From: Gaiellasilicea sp963705515
GTDB lineage: Bacteria; Actinomycetota; Thermoleophilia; Gaiellales; Gaiellaceae
Assembly (NCBI GenBank): GCA_963705515.1
Contig: CAVPJV010000003.1
Span: 43,415-107,414, forward strand
DNA: 64,000 nt
Reading direction: 5' to 3'
The notes beneath the pieces were generated by a model. It was not told where the DNA came from. It saw nothing but the letters and a program-made list of their open reading frames with translations, and searched no databases. How positions within the stretch are numbered: the stretch's first letter is position 1; each line of letters begins with the position of its first letter. The position numbers were made by a program, and so were the translations under genes. This document shows, piece by piece, positions 16,137 through 25,140 of the stretch.

Positions 16137-16689
16137 GCAGAACCTCGTCCGAGCCCGCGCGCGTGACCACCCAGCCGTCGTAGTTGCGCAGGCCGTACGG
16201 CACGCTCAGGCTCACTGTCGTCACGCCGGGATGGACCGTGAACCGGCCGCAGGAGTCGACCGGCTTCCCGTCCTTCGTCAGCCAGAGCTCGTAGTAGTCG
16301 GAGCGGTCGCGGCTCGGCTCGAGCCCGCGGACGAGCACGTTCATCGGCCAGTTGCCGGATGCGTCCTGCGGCAGCAGCTCGATCGACCCCGTCGCGCCAG
16401 GCCCGCTCATCGCGATCTCCTGCACGGGGTCGGCGTCTCCGCTGCGGGCGCCGGCCAGCCAGCCGGCACCGAACGAGGCGGCTGCGAGCGCAGCCGCGAG
16501 CAGGACGAGCGCCCGGCCGCGCCGGCGCGGCAGCAGCGACGCCGGCGACGGAGGGGCGGCGTCACCGGGCGTGGGGGACCGCTCCGGCGGCGCATCCACG
16601 GAGAGGAGCAGGTCGTGCACCCGCCGCAGGCGCTGGCGCTCGCTCGGGTCGTCGATTTCGCCGACGAGCTCCTCGAAGCGGTCGCTCAC
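16123..16689 (-). CDS. Anti-sigma factor, membrane-anchored (anti-sigma-K like)
   Basis: 188 residues from GTG at 16689, which overlaps the stop of the upstream sigma gene (GTGA), a sign of translational coupling. The short N-terminal cytoplasmic region lacks the HxxxCxxC zinc motif. One membrane helix (ALVLLAAALAAASFGAGWL) follows, then an extracytoplasmic beta domain (YYELWLTKDGKPVDSCGRF and VPYGLRNYDGWVVTR) of the RskA C-terminal type. It should hold the ECF sigma factor at the membrane until a signal releases it. Confidence 0.85.
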   Translation of the reverse strand: MSDRFEELVGEIDDPSERQRLRRVHDLLLSVDAPPERSPTPGDAAPPSPASLLPRRRGRALVLLAAALAAASFGAGWLAGARSGDADPVQEIAMSGPGATGSIELLPQDASGNWPMNVLVRGLEPSRDRSDYYELWLTKDGKPVDSCGRFTVHPGVTTVSLSVPYGLRNYDGWVVTRAGSDEVLLTTA

Positions 16690-17300
16690 GACAGCTCCTC
16701 TTCCAGCATGTCGGCAAGGCGCGCAAGCGCGCTTCGCGTGCGCGTCTTGACCGTGCCGAGGGGGACGTGCAGGAACTCCGAGATCTCGCTCTGGGAGAGC
16801 CCGCCCCAGTACGCGAGCTCGATCACCGGCCGCTCGTGCTCGGGCAGGAGCTCGATCGCGCTGTGCACGCGCCAGGCGAGCCACGCCGCCTCGGCCTGCT
16901 CGGGCGGGCCGTTTTCGCCTGACGCCTCGTCGGGGGCCTCCATCGGCGGCTCCGGCCGCCTGCGCGCGCCGTCGACGATCGCGTTCCGCGCGACGGTGTA
17001 GAGCCAGGCACCGCCCTGCCCGCGTGCCGGGTCGTAGCTCGCAGCGGAGCGCCAGATCGCGGCGAACGCGTCCTGAAGCGCATCCTCGGCACGGCCGCGG
17101 TCGCCGAGCCGCCGCAAGGCGAGACCGAGCACGGGACGCGTGTAACGGCGGTAGAGCTCATCGAACGCATCGCGGTCGCCGTTGCCGACTCGCTCGATCA
17201 GCTCCCCGTCCGTCAGCTCCCCCTCATGCACCATCCGGATGCTTGCGGCTCCGCGCGCGCGTGGCAAGGTGGGACCGGTGAGTCTCAATGCCGCATCCAT
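16686..17300 (-). CDS. ECF-subfamily RNA polymerase sigma factor
   Basis: Up to 204 residues; the ATG at 17234 (MVHEGELTDGELIERV) is a likely alternative start. Region 2 (DAFDELYRRYTRPVLGLALRRL, EDALQDAFAAIWRSAASYDP, AWLYTVARNAIVDGARRR) and region 4 (LPEHERPVIELAYWGGLSQSEI and VPLGTVKTRTRSALARL) are complete. It directs transcription of an unknown regulon under control of the coupled anti-sigma factor downstream. The SDR gene upstream ends 10 bp before it and may be in the same transcript. Confidence 0.93.
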   Translation of the reverse strand: MDAALRLTGPTLPRARGAASIRMVHEGELTDGELIERVGNGDRDAFDELYRRYTRPVLGLALRRLGDRGRAEDALQDAFAAIWRSAASYDPARGQGGAWLYTVARNAIVDGARRRPEPPMEAPDEASGENGPPEQAEAAWLAWRVHSAIELLPEHERPVIELAYWGGLSQSEISEFLHVPLGTVKTRTRSALARLADMLEEELS

Positions 17301-17309
17301 GCATTCGGT

Positions 17310-17972
17310 CTACGCATGGCCGGTCGACCCGGTTTGCAGCAGCCGGCCTCCGTCGACGGCGATCGTCGCGCCGGTGACGAAGTCGGCGCCCGCGAGATAG
17401 AGGATCGCACCGGCGATGTCGTCGGGGGAGCCGACCCGCCGCAGCGCTGTCTCGGCGGCACGCCGCTCCCGGTCGTCGCCCGGCTCGAGCGCCACCGGCC
17501 CCGGCGCGATCCCGCAGACCCGTACGTCGGGGGCGAGCGCCTTCGCCAGCGTCCGCGTCAGCATCGCCTGCGCTGCCTTGGCCGCGCCGTGCGCCGCGAA
17601 CGCCGGCCACGGCTGGTAGGCGGCGACGTCCTCGACCATGATCACGAGCCCGCGCGACGCGCGGAGGTGCGGCACCGCCGCTTGCGTGACGAAGAAGCTC
17701 CCCTTGACGGTCGCGCCCAGCGCCTTGTCGACATCGGCCTCGGAGACCTGCTCGAACGGCTTCGCCTCGAATCCGGCGGACGCGCCGTTGATCACGACGT
17801 CAAGGCCGCCGAGCTCGTCCACCGCCCGCGCGACGAGCGCACGCGCCTCCTCGGCGCGCGAGAGGTCGCCGTCGCGGCTGCCGGCGGCGAATACCTGCCA
17901 GCCCTCGCCGCGCAGGCGCTCCGCGACCGCGACGCCGAGCTTGCCGGTGCCGCCGGTGAGGAGCGTGCGCAA
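17310..17972 (-). CDS. SDR-family oxidoreductase with His in place of the catalytic Tyr
   Basis: 220 residues from TTG at 17972. The NAD(P) motif TGGTGKLGVAVAERL, the NGASAGF block (NAG-like) and the C-terminal PDDIAGAILYLAGADFVTGATIAVDGG are typical of classical SDRs. The active-site YxxxK is replaced by HGAAK (FAAHGAAKAAQAM), and the usual Ser before it is not clear. It may therefore be inactive, use a different acid/base, or bind pteridine/NADP as a regulator. It lies 10 bp from the sodA gene upstream on the same strand. Confidence 0.85.
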   Translation of the reverse strand: MRTLLTGGTGKLGVAVAERLRGEGWQVFAAGSRDGDLSRAEEARALVARAVDELGGLDVVINGASAGFEAKPFEQVSEADVDKALGATVKGSFFVTQAAVPHLRASRGLVIMVEDVAAYQPWPAFAAHGAAKAAQAMLTRTLAKALAPDVRVCGIAPGPVALEPGDDRERRAAETALRRVGSPDDIAGAILYLAGADFVTGATIAVDGGRLLQTGSTGHA

Positions 17973-17981
17973 CCGGCGCGC

Positions 17982-18599
<618 letters not shown>

Positions 18600-18685
18600 C
18601 ACGGCTCCTTCGTCTCGGCAGGTGAGGTCAAGGATATGCTCCGCGCCGTTCCCGACGAGTCGCCGAAGAAACCGTGGAGGTATGA

Positions 18686-19297
18686 ATGTCGAGTTACGAG
18701 GAGATCAGGCCGCGCGAGCTGAAGCCGGCCGTGCTGGAGCTCGACGGGATCTCGCGCGCCTCCGTCGAGGCTCACTACAAGCTCTACCAGGGCTACGTGA
18801 ACAAGCGGAACGAGATCCTCGGCAAGCTCGGCTCAGCCGATCTCGGCAGCGCGAACCAGATCTACTCGGAGGTGCGCGCGCTCAAGGTCGAGCTCTCCTT
18901 TGCCGTCGGCGGGATCAAGAACCACGAGGTGTACTTCGAGCACCTCGGTGGCAGCGGCGGCGACCCCAAGGGCGCGATCGCCGATCTGATCAAGCGCGAC
19001 TTCGGCTCGGCGCAGGCCTGGCGCGACGACCTGAAGGCGACGGGGATGGGCGGGCGCGGCTGGGCTTGGACCGCATACGACTGGGACGAGGGGCGGCTCT
19101 TCAACTACATCGGCGACGCCCAGAACACCTATCCGATCTGGAACGCGACCCCGCTCGTGGCGCTCGACGTCTACGAGCACGCCTACTTCCTCGACTACCA
19201 GACCGACCGGGGCGCCTATATCGACGCCTTCTTCTCGAACTTGGACTGGGCCGTCGTGAACGACTGGGTCTCCAAGTACCGGATCCCGCTCAGATAG
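18686..19297 (+). CDS. Superoxide dismutase-family protein, divergent Fe/Mn type
   Basis: 203 residues. It has the Fe/Mn-SOD fold with ligands preserved: His of VEAHYKLYQGYV, His of IKNHEVYFEHLGG, and Asp/His of LDVYEHAYFLDYQ. The second-sphere residues differ: the KHH motif is replaced by KLY and the Trp of DVWEH by Tyr. The N-terminus PRELKPAVLELDGIS and RGWAWTAYDWDEG are shared with the SOD half of the fusion at 21988. It may be an SOD with changed metal tuning or another function. Confidence 0.88.
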   Translation: MSSYEEIRPRELKPAVLELDGISRASVEAHYKLYQGYVNKRNEILGKLGSADLGSANQIYSEVRALKVELSFAVGGIKNHEVYFEHLGGSGGDPKGAIADLIKRDFGSAQAWRDDLKATGMGGRGWAWTAYDWDEGRLFNYIGDAQNTYPIWNATPLVALDVYEHAYFLDYQTDRGAYIDAFFSNLDWAVVNDWVSKYRIPLR

Positions 19298-19313
19298 CCG
19301 AGCTCAGGGCTCG

Positions 19314-19918
<605 letters not shown>

Positions 19919-19922
<4 letters not shown>

Positions 19923-20884
19923 CCGGCGAGCCAGTCGGCGAGGCTCGTGTGCCTCCCGGCCGGAGCGCCGCCGTCGAGCTCGGCGCGGAGCTCGCCGACC
20001 GTGCCCTCGCGCTCGGCGAGGACGTCGTGCGCATGGATCGTCTCGAAGTTGATCTGGCGTGCGAAGACGAAATCGCCGTCGGCGAGGTCGGGGATCGCCT
20101 CGAGCGCGCCCTTGATCGAGAGTCGGACGGAGTCCTCGACGAAGCGGGGCTGCAGGTGCGCGTGCTCGACGACGAAGAGCTCGTCGGGCCGCTTCAGCAG
20201 CTCGTAGATCGGCGCGCTCATCGACCCCTGCACGACCGCGACCAGGTCGTTCGCGTCGAGCTGCCTATCGGTGCCGACGTAGAGCGAGCCGCGCCCGCGC
20301 TGGTTGTGCGTCGCGAGCGGCACGAGGTCGAGGATCCGCTCGACGTCCTCGTAGCCGGCCTCGGCCAGCCGCTCGGCCGCCCGGCCGCGGACGAGGCCCT
20401 GCGCACACGGGCAGGCGTTGATCCCGGTCGCCTCGACGCCGACGACCCGGCGCACGCGGTCGGCCGTCGCGGCTGCGATCCCGACGAGCGAGACCAGCTC
20501 CTGCGTCGAGAGCTTGCTCACGGGGGTCGTCCGCCGTACGGGCCACTGCGCGGTGATCCGCGCCTCGGCGCGCAACGCACTCTGGCGGCCGACGATGTGG
20601 CGGGCGATGTCCTCTGCGAGCGCCTCGACGTGCAGCGCCTCGGTCCCGACGACCGCCTCGATCGCCTCCTCGAACAACTCGGGGAAGCGTGACATGTGCA
20701 CGCCTTTCTGCTCGCGTGAGAGATCGACCGTGCACTCGATCTGCGCCGCCATCACCGTCTGATGCCCCTCGTGGCTGACGCGGATCGCCTTCTGGACGCC
20801 GGTCACGCCGGCGCGCGTCAGCGACAGCCGCACCTCGGGCGAGGACGCCTGGAGATCGGACGTCGCGCTTGAGATCTCCGTCAC
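19919..20884 (-). CDS. folE2: GTP cyclohydrolase, FolE2/MptA family
   Basis: 321 residues. The start EVRLSLTRAGVTGVQKAIRV, the zinc-site motif VEATGINACPCAQGLVRGRA, and the C-terminal FVEDSVRLSIKGALEAIPDL and FETIHAHDVLAEREG blocks identify the FolE2/MptA family. It opens GTP for folate (dihydroneopterin triphosphate) or, in MptA, the 2',3'-cyclic phosphate. The folate role fits the folate-rich neighbourhood. Which of the two subtypes it is cannot be decided by eye. Confidence 0.92.
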
Positions 20885-20904
20885 GCGGTTACGCTAGCAG
20901 CGCC

Positions 20905-21453
20905 GTGGCCGACGACTTCTCCCGCCTCGTCTCGCTCGCCTGCCACGACCTGCGGACGCCGTTGGCGACCGTTCAGGGCTTTGCGAAGACGATGCTGCGG
21001 ATGGACGAGCTCGACGACGAGAAGCGCGACCGCTACCTCGGCCTGATCGACACCTCGGCCGACGAGCTCGCCCAGCTGCTCGACCTGCTCTCGCTCGTCG
21101 CGCGCATCGAGGGCGGCCGCTACGACCCCGTCGTGCGCGAGGCGGACTCGCTCTCGCTCGCTCCCGAGGGCGCCACCGGCACGGGGACGATCGTTCAGGT
21201 GGATCCCGAGCCGGTCGAGCGCGCCCTCGCCGCACTCGACCGAGCAGCCGCCCGCCACGGGGGTGTCGCCACGACCGTCGCGGTCGACGGCCCCAGGGTC
21301 ACGATCGAGCCGGTGACGGCCGATGCGGCCCCGATCGTCCTCGGTGAGACGGCCAAGGACCTCGGCGCCGCGGTCGCCGTCCGGCTCGTGCACGCGCTCG
21401 GCGGCGAGGTTGCGCTCGACGGCGAGCGCCTCATCGTCACGCTGCCGAGCTGA
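20905..21453 (+). CDS. Short histidine kinase-like protein with HisKA domain
   Basis: 182 residues from GTG at 20905. The phospho-acceptor helix is clear (LVSLACHDLRTPLATVQGFAKTML), and the second helix TSADELAQLLDLLSLVARIEGG follows. The C-terminal part has only the ghost of an ATPase domain: no N box, G1 or G2 motif is visible, although DLGAAVAVRLVHALGGEVAL resembles the last helix. No membrane segment. It may be a phosphotransfer or phosphatase protein that uses another kinase's ATP domain. Confidence 0.8.
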   Translation: MADDFSRLVSLACHDLRTPLATVQGFAKTMLRMDELDDEKRDRYLGLIDTSADELAQLLDLLSLVARIEGGRYDPVVREADSLSLAPEGATGTGTIVQVDPEPVERALAALDRAAARHGGVATTVAVDGPRVTIEPVTADAAPIVLGETAKDLGAAVAVRLVHALGGEVALDGERLIVTLPS

Positions 21454-21490
21454 GCACGACCGCCTTCCGGGCGGGCCTGAGCGCCGTTCA

Positions 21491-21525
21491 GGACATGTCC
21501 CAGGGACTGTCCCTGGGACATGTCC
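21491..21525. repeat. REP-like palindromic element, copy D (perfect 35-bp palindrome)
   Basis: The arms GGACATGTCCCAGGGAC (21491-21507) and its exact reverse complement (21509-21525) surround a single T. It lies in the 87-bp gap between two convergent genes and is the best-preserved of four copies. It can form a very stable stem, but no T-run follows. Confidence 0.9.
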
Positions 21526-21540
21526 TTTCGCGGCGACTGA

Positions 21541-21903
21541 CTACATCGAGGCCGACGGGTCGGTCTGCCAGAGGCCGAACGAATTGCCCTGGCTGTCCGA
21601 GCACGTCGCGAACCAGCCCATGCTGGGGACGGGCATCGGGTCGCTCGATTCGCCGCCGAGCTCCTTCACGCGCGCCGCGCCGGCGTTGATGTCGTCGACG
21701 TCGAAGTAGACGCGCGGGCCCTTGGTGCTCCCGTCGTCCGCCATGATCGCGCCGCCCTGGGTCTCCGAGAAGCGAGCCATCAAGTACTCGGACGGGCTGC
21801 CCTCGTACGCCTGGAACTCCCAGCCGAAGAGCCCGCCCCAGAACTCGCGCGCCTTGCCGGTGTCCCCTGCTGGGATCTCGACGTGGACCATCTGTCCGGC
21901 CAT
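21541..21903 (-). CDS. VOC family (glyoxalase-like) protein
   Basis: 120 residues from ATG at 21903, with the ribosome-binding site AAAGGAGGAG upstream. Pattern: MVHVEIPAGDTGKAREFWGG and FGWEFQAYEG at the start, GPRVYFDVDDINAGAARVKEL in the middle, SDSQGNSFGLWQTD at the end. This is the short two-module VOC form common in Actinomycetota; substrate unknown. It faces the HisKA gene with palindrome copy D between them. Confidence 0.88.
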   Translation of the reverse strand: MAGQMVHVEIPAGDTGKAREFWGGLFGWEFQAYEGSPSEYLMARFSETQGGAIMADDGSTKGPRVYFDVDDINAGAARVKELGGESSDPMPVPSMGWFATCSDSQGNSFGLWQTDPSASM

Positions 21904-21987
21904 GAACTCCTCCTTTGGTCGCCGTAGTCATTGCATAGACGAACGAGCCGCGCCGAAGTCGACAACGAGGTGCACTAGGCTCCGCGC

Positions 21988-23151
21988 ATGCCACTCCCGG
22001 CCGGCACGCACAGGCTCGGCCCCGAGAACGGCACGCTGTCCGTCCGCACCGGGCGGATCGGCGCCGCGGCGATGGCGGGGCACGACCTCCTTCTCGACGT
22101 CACCGCCTGGCAGGCGACGCTCGACGTCGGCGAGGACGCGGCCGAGACCAGCCTCGTGCTCGAGGTCGACGGAGCGTCGCTGAGCGTGCTGGAGGGAACG
22201 GGAGGCATGCAGGAGCTCGGGCCGGACGACAGGGCGGGCATCGAGCAGACGATCGACGACGAGATCCTGAAGCGAGGCATGATCACGTTCCGCTCGACCG
22301 AGGTCGAGCCGGCCGCCGACGGGAGCCGGCTGCGGGTACGTGGAGAGCTGACGCTCGCCGGTACGACCGCTCCGCTCTCGTTTGTGCTCGCCGTCGCCGC
22401 CGACGGCTCGCTGTCCGGCAGCGCTGTCGTCACGCAGTCGACGTGGGGGATGACGCCCTACTCGACGCTGTTCGGCGCGCTCAAGGTCGCTGACGAGGTC
22501 GAGGTGGCGGTCGACGCCGGACTCCAGCCGCGGGATCGCGCGACCGCGCTGCCCTACGAGCGGATCGCCCCCCGCGAGCTGAGACCGGGGCTGCTCGAGC
22601 TCGACGGGATCTCACACGTGTCGGTGCGCGCCCACCATCGGATCTACGAGGGTTACGTCTCGCAGCGGAACGAGCTGCTCGCCCGGCTCGCGAGGCTCGA
22701 TCGGTCCGAGCAGGCACTCGCAGAGCTGCGTACGTTGAAGCTCGACCTCTCACTCGCCGTCGGGGGGATCAAGAATCACGAGGCCTACTTCGAGCATCTG
22801 GGCGGCGGCGGCGGCGAGCCGCACGGGGCGGTTGCGGAGCTGATCACACGCGACTTCGGCTCGAGCGAGGGGTGGCGGAGCGATCTACGGGCAACCGGGA
22901 TGGCGGCGCGCGGGTGGGCCTGGACGGCGTACGACTGGGACGAGCGGCGGCTCGTGAACTACGGCGGCGACTCCCAGAGCGCCGCGCCCGCCTGGAACGC
23001 GACGCCGGTCGTTGCGCTCGACGTCGACGAGCACGCCTACTTCCTCGACTACCAGACCGACAGGGCTGCGTACATCGACGCGTTCTTCTCGAACCTGGAC
23101 TGGGGGGTCGTGAACGGTTGGCTCGCTGCGTACGAGATCCCGCCCGCGTAG
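21988..23151 (+). CDS. YceI-superoxide dismutase fusion protein
   Basis: 387 residues from ATG at 21988. Residues 1 to about 178 form a YceI-type lipocalin-like barrel (GHDLLLDVTAWQATLDV, GMITFRSTEVEP, LRVRGELTLAGTTAPLSF, STWGMTPYSTLFGALKV). Residues about 190-385 form an Fe/Mn-SOD-family domain closely similar to the protein at 18686, with His in VRAHHRIYEGYV, His in IKNHEAYFEHLGG and Asp/His in LDVDEHAYFLDYQ; the Trp of DVWEH is Asp here. No signal peptide is seen, so it is cytoplasmic. The reading frame is continuous across the junction. Confidence 0.9.
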   Translation: MPLPAGTHRLGPENGTLSVRTGRIGAAAMAGHDLLLDVTAWQATLDVGEDAAETSLVLEVDGASLSVLEGTGGMQELGPDDRAGIEQTIDDEILKRGMITFRSTEVEPAADGSRLRVRGELTLAGTTAPLSFVLAVAADGSLSGSAVVTQSTWGMTPYSTLFGALKVADEVEVAVDAGLQPRDRATALPYERIAPRELRPGLLELDGISHVSVRAHHRIYEGYVSQRNELLARLARLDRSEQALAELRTLKLDLSLAVGGIKNHEAYFEHLGGGGGEPHGAVAELITRDFGSSEGWRSDLRATGMAARGWAWTAYDWDERRLVNYGGDSQSAAPAWNATPVVALDVDEHAYFLDYQTDRAAYIDAFFSNLDWGVVNGWLAAYEIPPA

Positions 23152-23156
23152 GACAG

Positions 23157-23618
23157 CTAGTCGCGGTACACGGTCTGAGCGTCGAGGCCGCCCTCGACGC
23201 CCGGCGGCAGCGGCCCGGTTCCGTGGGCGTAGAGCGCGATCTGTTCGAGCGTCTTGACCTGAGCCGGGTCGTCGGCGCTGCCGTTGATCCAGGCGCCGTT
23301 CTCCCACGTCAGCGTCTCCGGCGACGTCTCGAGCGCCATGCCCGCGAGCAGACGACCCTTGTCCCGGATCTTTCCCGCGGCGCCCACGACGGCTGCGGCC
23401 GTTCCCGCCGAAGGGCTGGTGTTGTAGCCGTGGCCGTTCCCGAATCGGTCGGTGTCCGTGGTCACGACCTTGACGTCGAGCGCGGGCACGCCGAGCTCGT
23501 CCGCCACCAGCTGCGCGTACTCGCCCTCTTTCCCGTCGGACTCGGTCGTCAGGCTGAGCACCATCTTTCCGGTGGGGTGCACGCGGAGAAAGACCGCTCG
23601 ATACGCCTCGTCAGCCAT
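23157..23618 (-). CDS. Stand-alone molybdopterin-binding domain fragment related to CoxL
   Basis: 153 residues, matching only a short interior stretch of the C-terminal half of CO dehydrogenase/xanthine dehydrogenase large subunits: FLRVHPTGKMVLSLTT, QLVADELGVPALDVKVVTTDTDR, SPSAGTAAAVVGAAGKIRDKG and PLPPGVEGGLDAQTVYRD. Each block aligns by eye with the coxL product of this operon. The rest of CoxL is absent. It is the last gene of the cox operon and overlaps the small cysteine protein upstream by 8 bp. It could be a partner or scaffold for cofactor insertion, or a decayed paralogue; good codon use and a clean start favour a real gene. Confidence 0.75.
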   Translation of the reverse strand: MADEAYRAVFLRVHPTGKMVLSLTTESDGKEGEYAQLVADELGVPALDVKVVTTDTDRFGNGHGYNTSPSAGTAAAVVGAAGKIRDKGRLLAGMALETSPETLTWENGAWINGSADDPAQVKTLEQIALYAHGTGPLPPGVEGGLDAQTVYRD

Positions 23619-23799
23619 TGCCCTCTTGCCTCCTCGTCTCGGGGTCGGTGCCCGCCTCGCGTCGCCGGCGCTCCTGGTGCGCCGTCAGCGCGTTGTGCTC
23701 CTCCAGGTCGCAGAACGCCGGCTGCGGCCCGCCGAGCGGGTTCGGCGGTACCGCGGGCCGCTCGCAGCCCGGGTAGATGCAGATCTTCGTCTCACTCAT
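23611..23799 (-). CDS. Small cysteine-containing protein in the cox operon
   Basis: 62 residues. Cysteines occur in KICIYPGCERPAV and in PQPAFCDLEEHNAL, with a nearby His, suggesting a small zinc or metal site. The C-terminus is basic and charged. It overlaps the end of coxE by 8 bp and the start of the CoxL-like fragment gene by 8 bp. No function is known to me. Confidence 0.65.
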   Translation of the reverse strand: MSETKICIYPGCERPAVPPNPLGGPQPAFCDLEEHNALTAHQERRRREAGTDPETRRQEGNG

Positions 23800-25140
23800 C
23801 GGTCGCCCAGCCCGGCGTGGTCTTGCCTCTGCTGGGACCGTAGCCGCTCGGCATCGCCACGGAGCTGCCTGGGACAGGCGTGGCGCTCGCCCATGGCTCC
23901 GGCTCCTCCGCCTCTGGAGCCGGCCAGCGCGCCGACGCCCCGACCGGGTCGCCCGCGATTGCCGCGACGACCTCGTCGAGCGCCGCGAAGCTGTGGCCGC
24001 TCACGAGCGCGTCGCAGTGCGGCAGCGCCGCCACCATGCCACCCGACCGGACGGAGAAGGCCCTGGCGCTCACTCTGGGATTCACCCAGACGATCCGATG
24101 GGCCAGCCGCGCGAGGCGGGCCATCTCGCGGCCCACGAGCTTCGGGTCGCCGCGCTCCCAGCCGTCGGAGAGGATCACCACGACGGCGCCGCGCGCCATC
24201 CCCCGCCGCCCGTGCCGGTCGTTGAACTCGCGCAGCGCGTCGCCGATCCGCGTCCCGCTCGACCAGTCGGGTGCTGCCGTGGCGGCGCGCTGGATCGCGC
24301 GCTCCGGGTTGCGGGAGGAGAGCGCACGCGTCAGGCGGGTGAGCCGCGTCGCGAACACGAACGCCTCTGCGCTCGGGCCGCTCCCAGCGGCGCACGTGAG
24401 GAACTGGAGGTACGCGCGCGCGTAGGGCTCCATCGAGCCGGAGATGTCACAGAGCAGCACGAGCCGCCGGCGGGCGACGCGGCGGCGCCGCCGTGCGAGC
24501 CGGATCGGATCGCCGCCGGTGCGGAGGCTGGCGCGGAGCGTCCGGCGCATGTCCATGTGCTCGCCGTGGCGCCCCCGCTCGTAGCGGCGAGTCTGCCGTA
24601 CAGGCGTTGCCAGCCGCAGCTGCGACATCAGCCGGTAGAGCTGCGCCAGCTCATTCGGCTCGAGCCGGTCGAAGCTCTTGCGTCCGAGGAGCTCGTCGTC
24701 GCTCGCCAGCAGGAGGGGGACGTCGGCCTCCGCCGCGCCCTCTTCATCATCTTCCCGACCGGCCGACGGCGACACGCCCGGGCCGAGCTCCCTCCCCCGG
24801 GCGGTCTCGCGCTCGCGGGAAGCCGGAGGGCCGCCGTCCCGAGGCGAGGGGGCGACCTGCGATTCAGCGGGATCGAGCTCGTGACGCTCGGCGCGGCCGC
24901 CGAAGACGGATGCGAACACCTGTCGAACGTCTCGACCTGGGCGGGATCGGAGACGAACACCGCCCGGGCAGTCCAGTAGAGCCGGCGGCGCGCGACCGGC
25001 CTGACGAGCGTCAGCGCGCGGGCGAAGGCGGCCGTTCGGGCGGGGGTGGTCGGCACGCCCTGGTCATGCAGGCGCCGGCTCAGCGCCGCCGTCAGCCGCG
25101 GCAGGTCGAGCTCGATCGTCTCGACACCGAAGTCAGTCAC
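23792..25140 (-). pseudogene. coxE: CoxE-like VWA-domain protein, split by an apparent one-base frameshift
   Basis: The first frame (ATG at 25140) reads LPRLTAALSRRLHDQGVPTT and LYWTARAVFVSDPAQVETFD; the continuation VFASVFGGRAERHEL lies in another frame starting near 24919. One missing base near 24916-24922 explains both. The remainder is a normal CoxE: a DELLGRKSFDRLEPNELAQL block, the VWA MIDAS motif LVLLCDISGSMEPYARAYLQ, DWSSGTRIGDALREF, and VVVILSDGWERGDP. With the MoxR ATPase CoxD it matures the CO dehydrogenase active site. It overlaps coxD by 8 bp. Confidence 0.8.

Noticed and set aside
24880..24960. Programmed ribosomal frameshift in coxE
   Set aside because: No slippery heptamer or following pseudoknot is evident, and CoxE is normally made as one uninterrupted chain.
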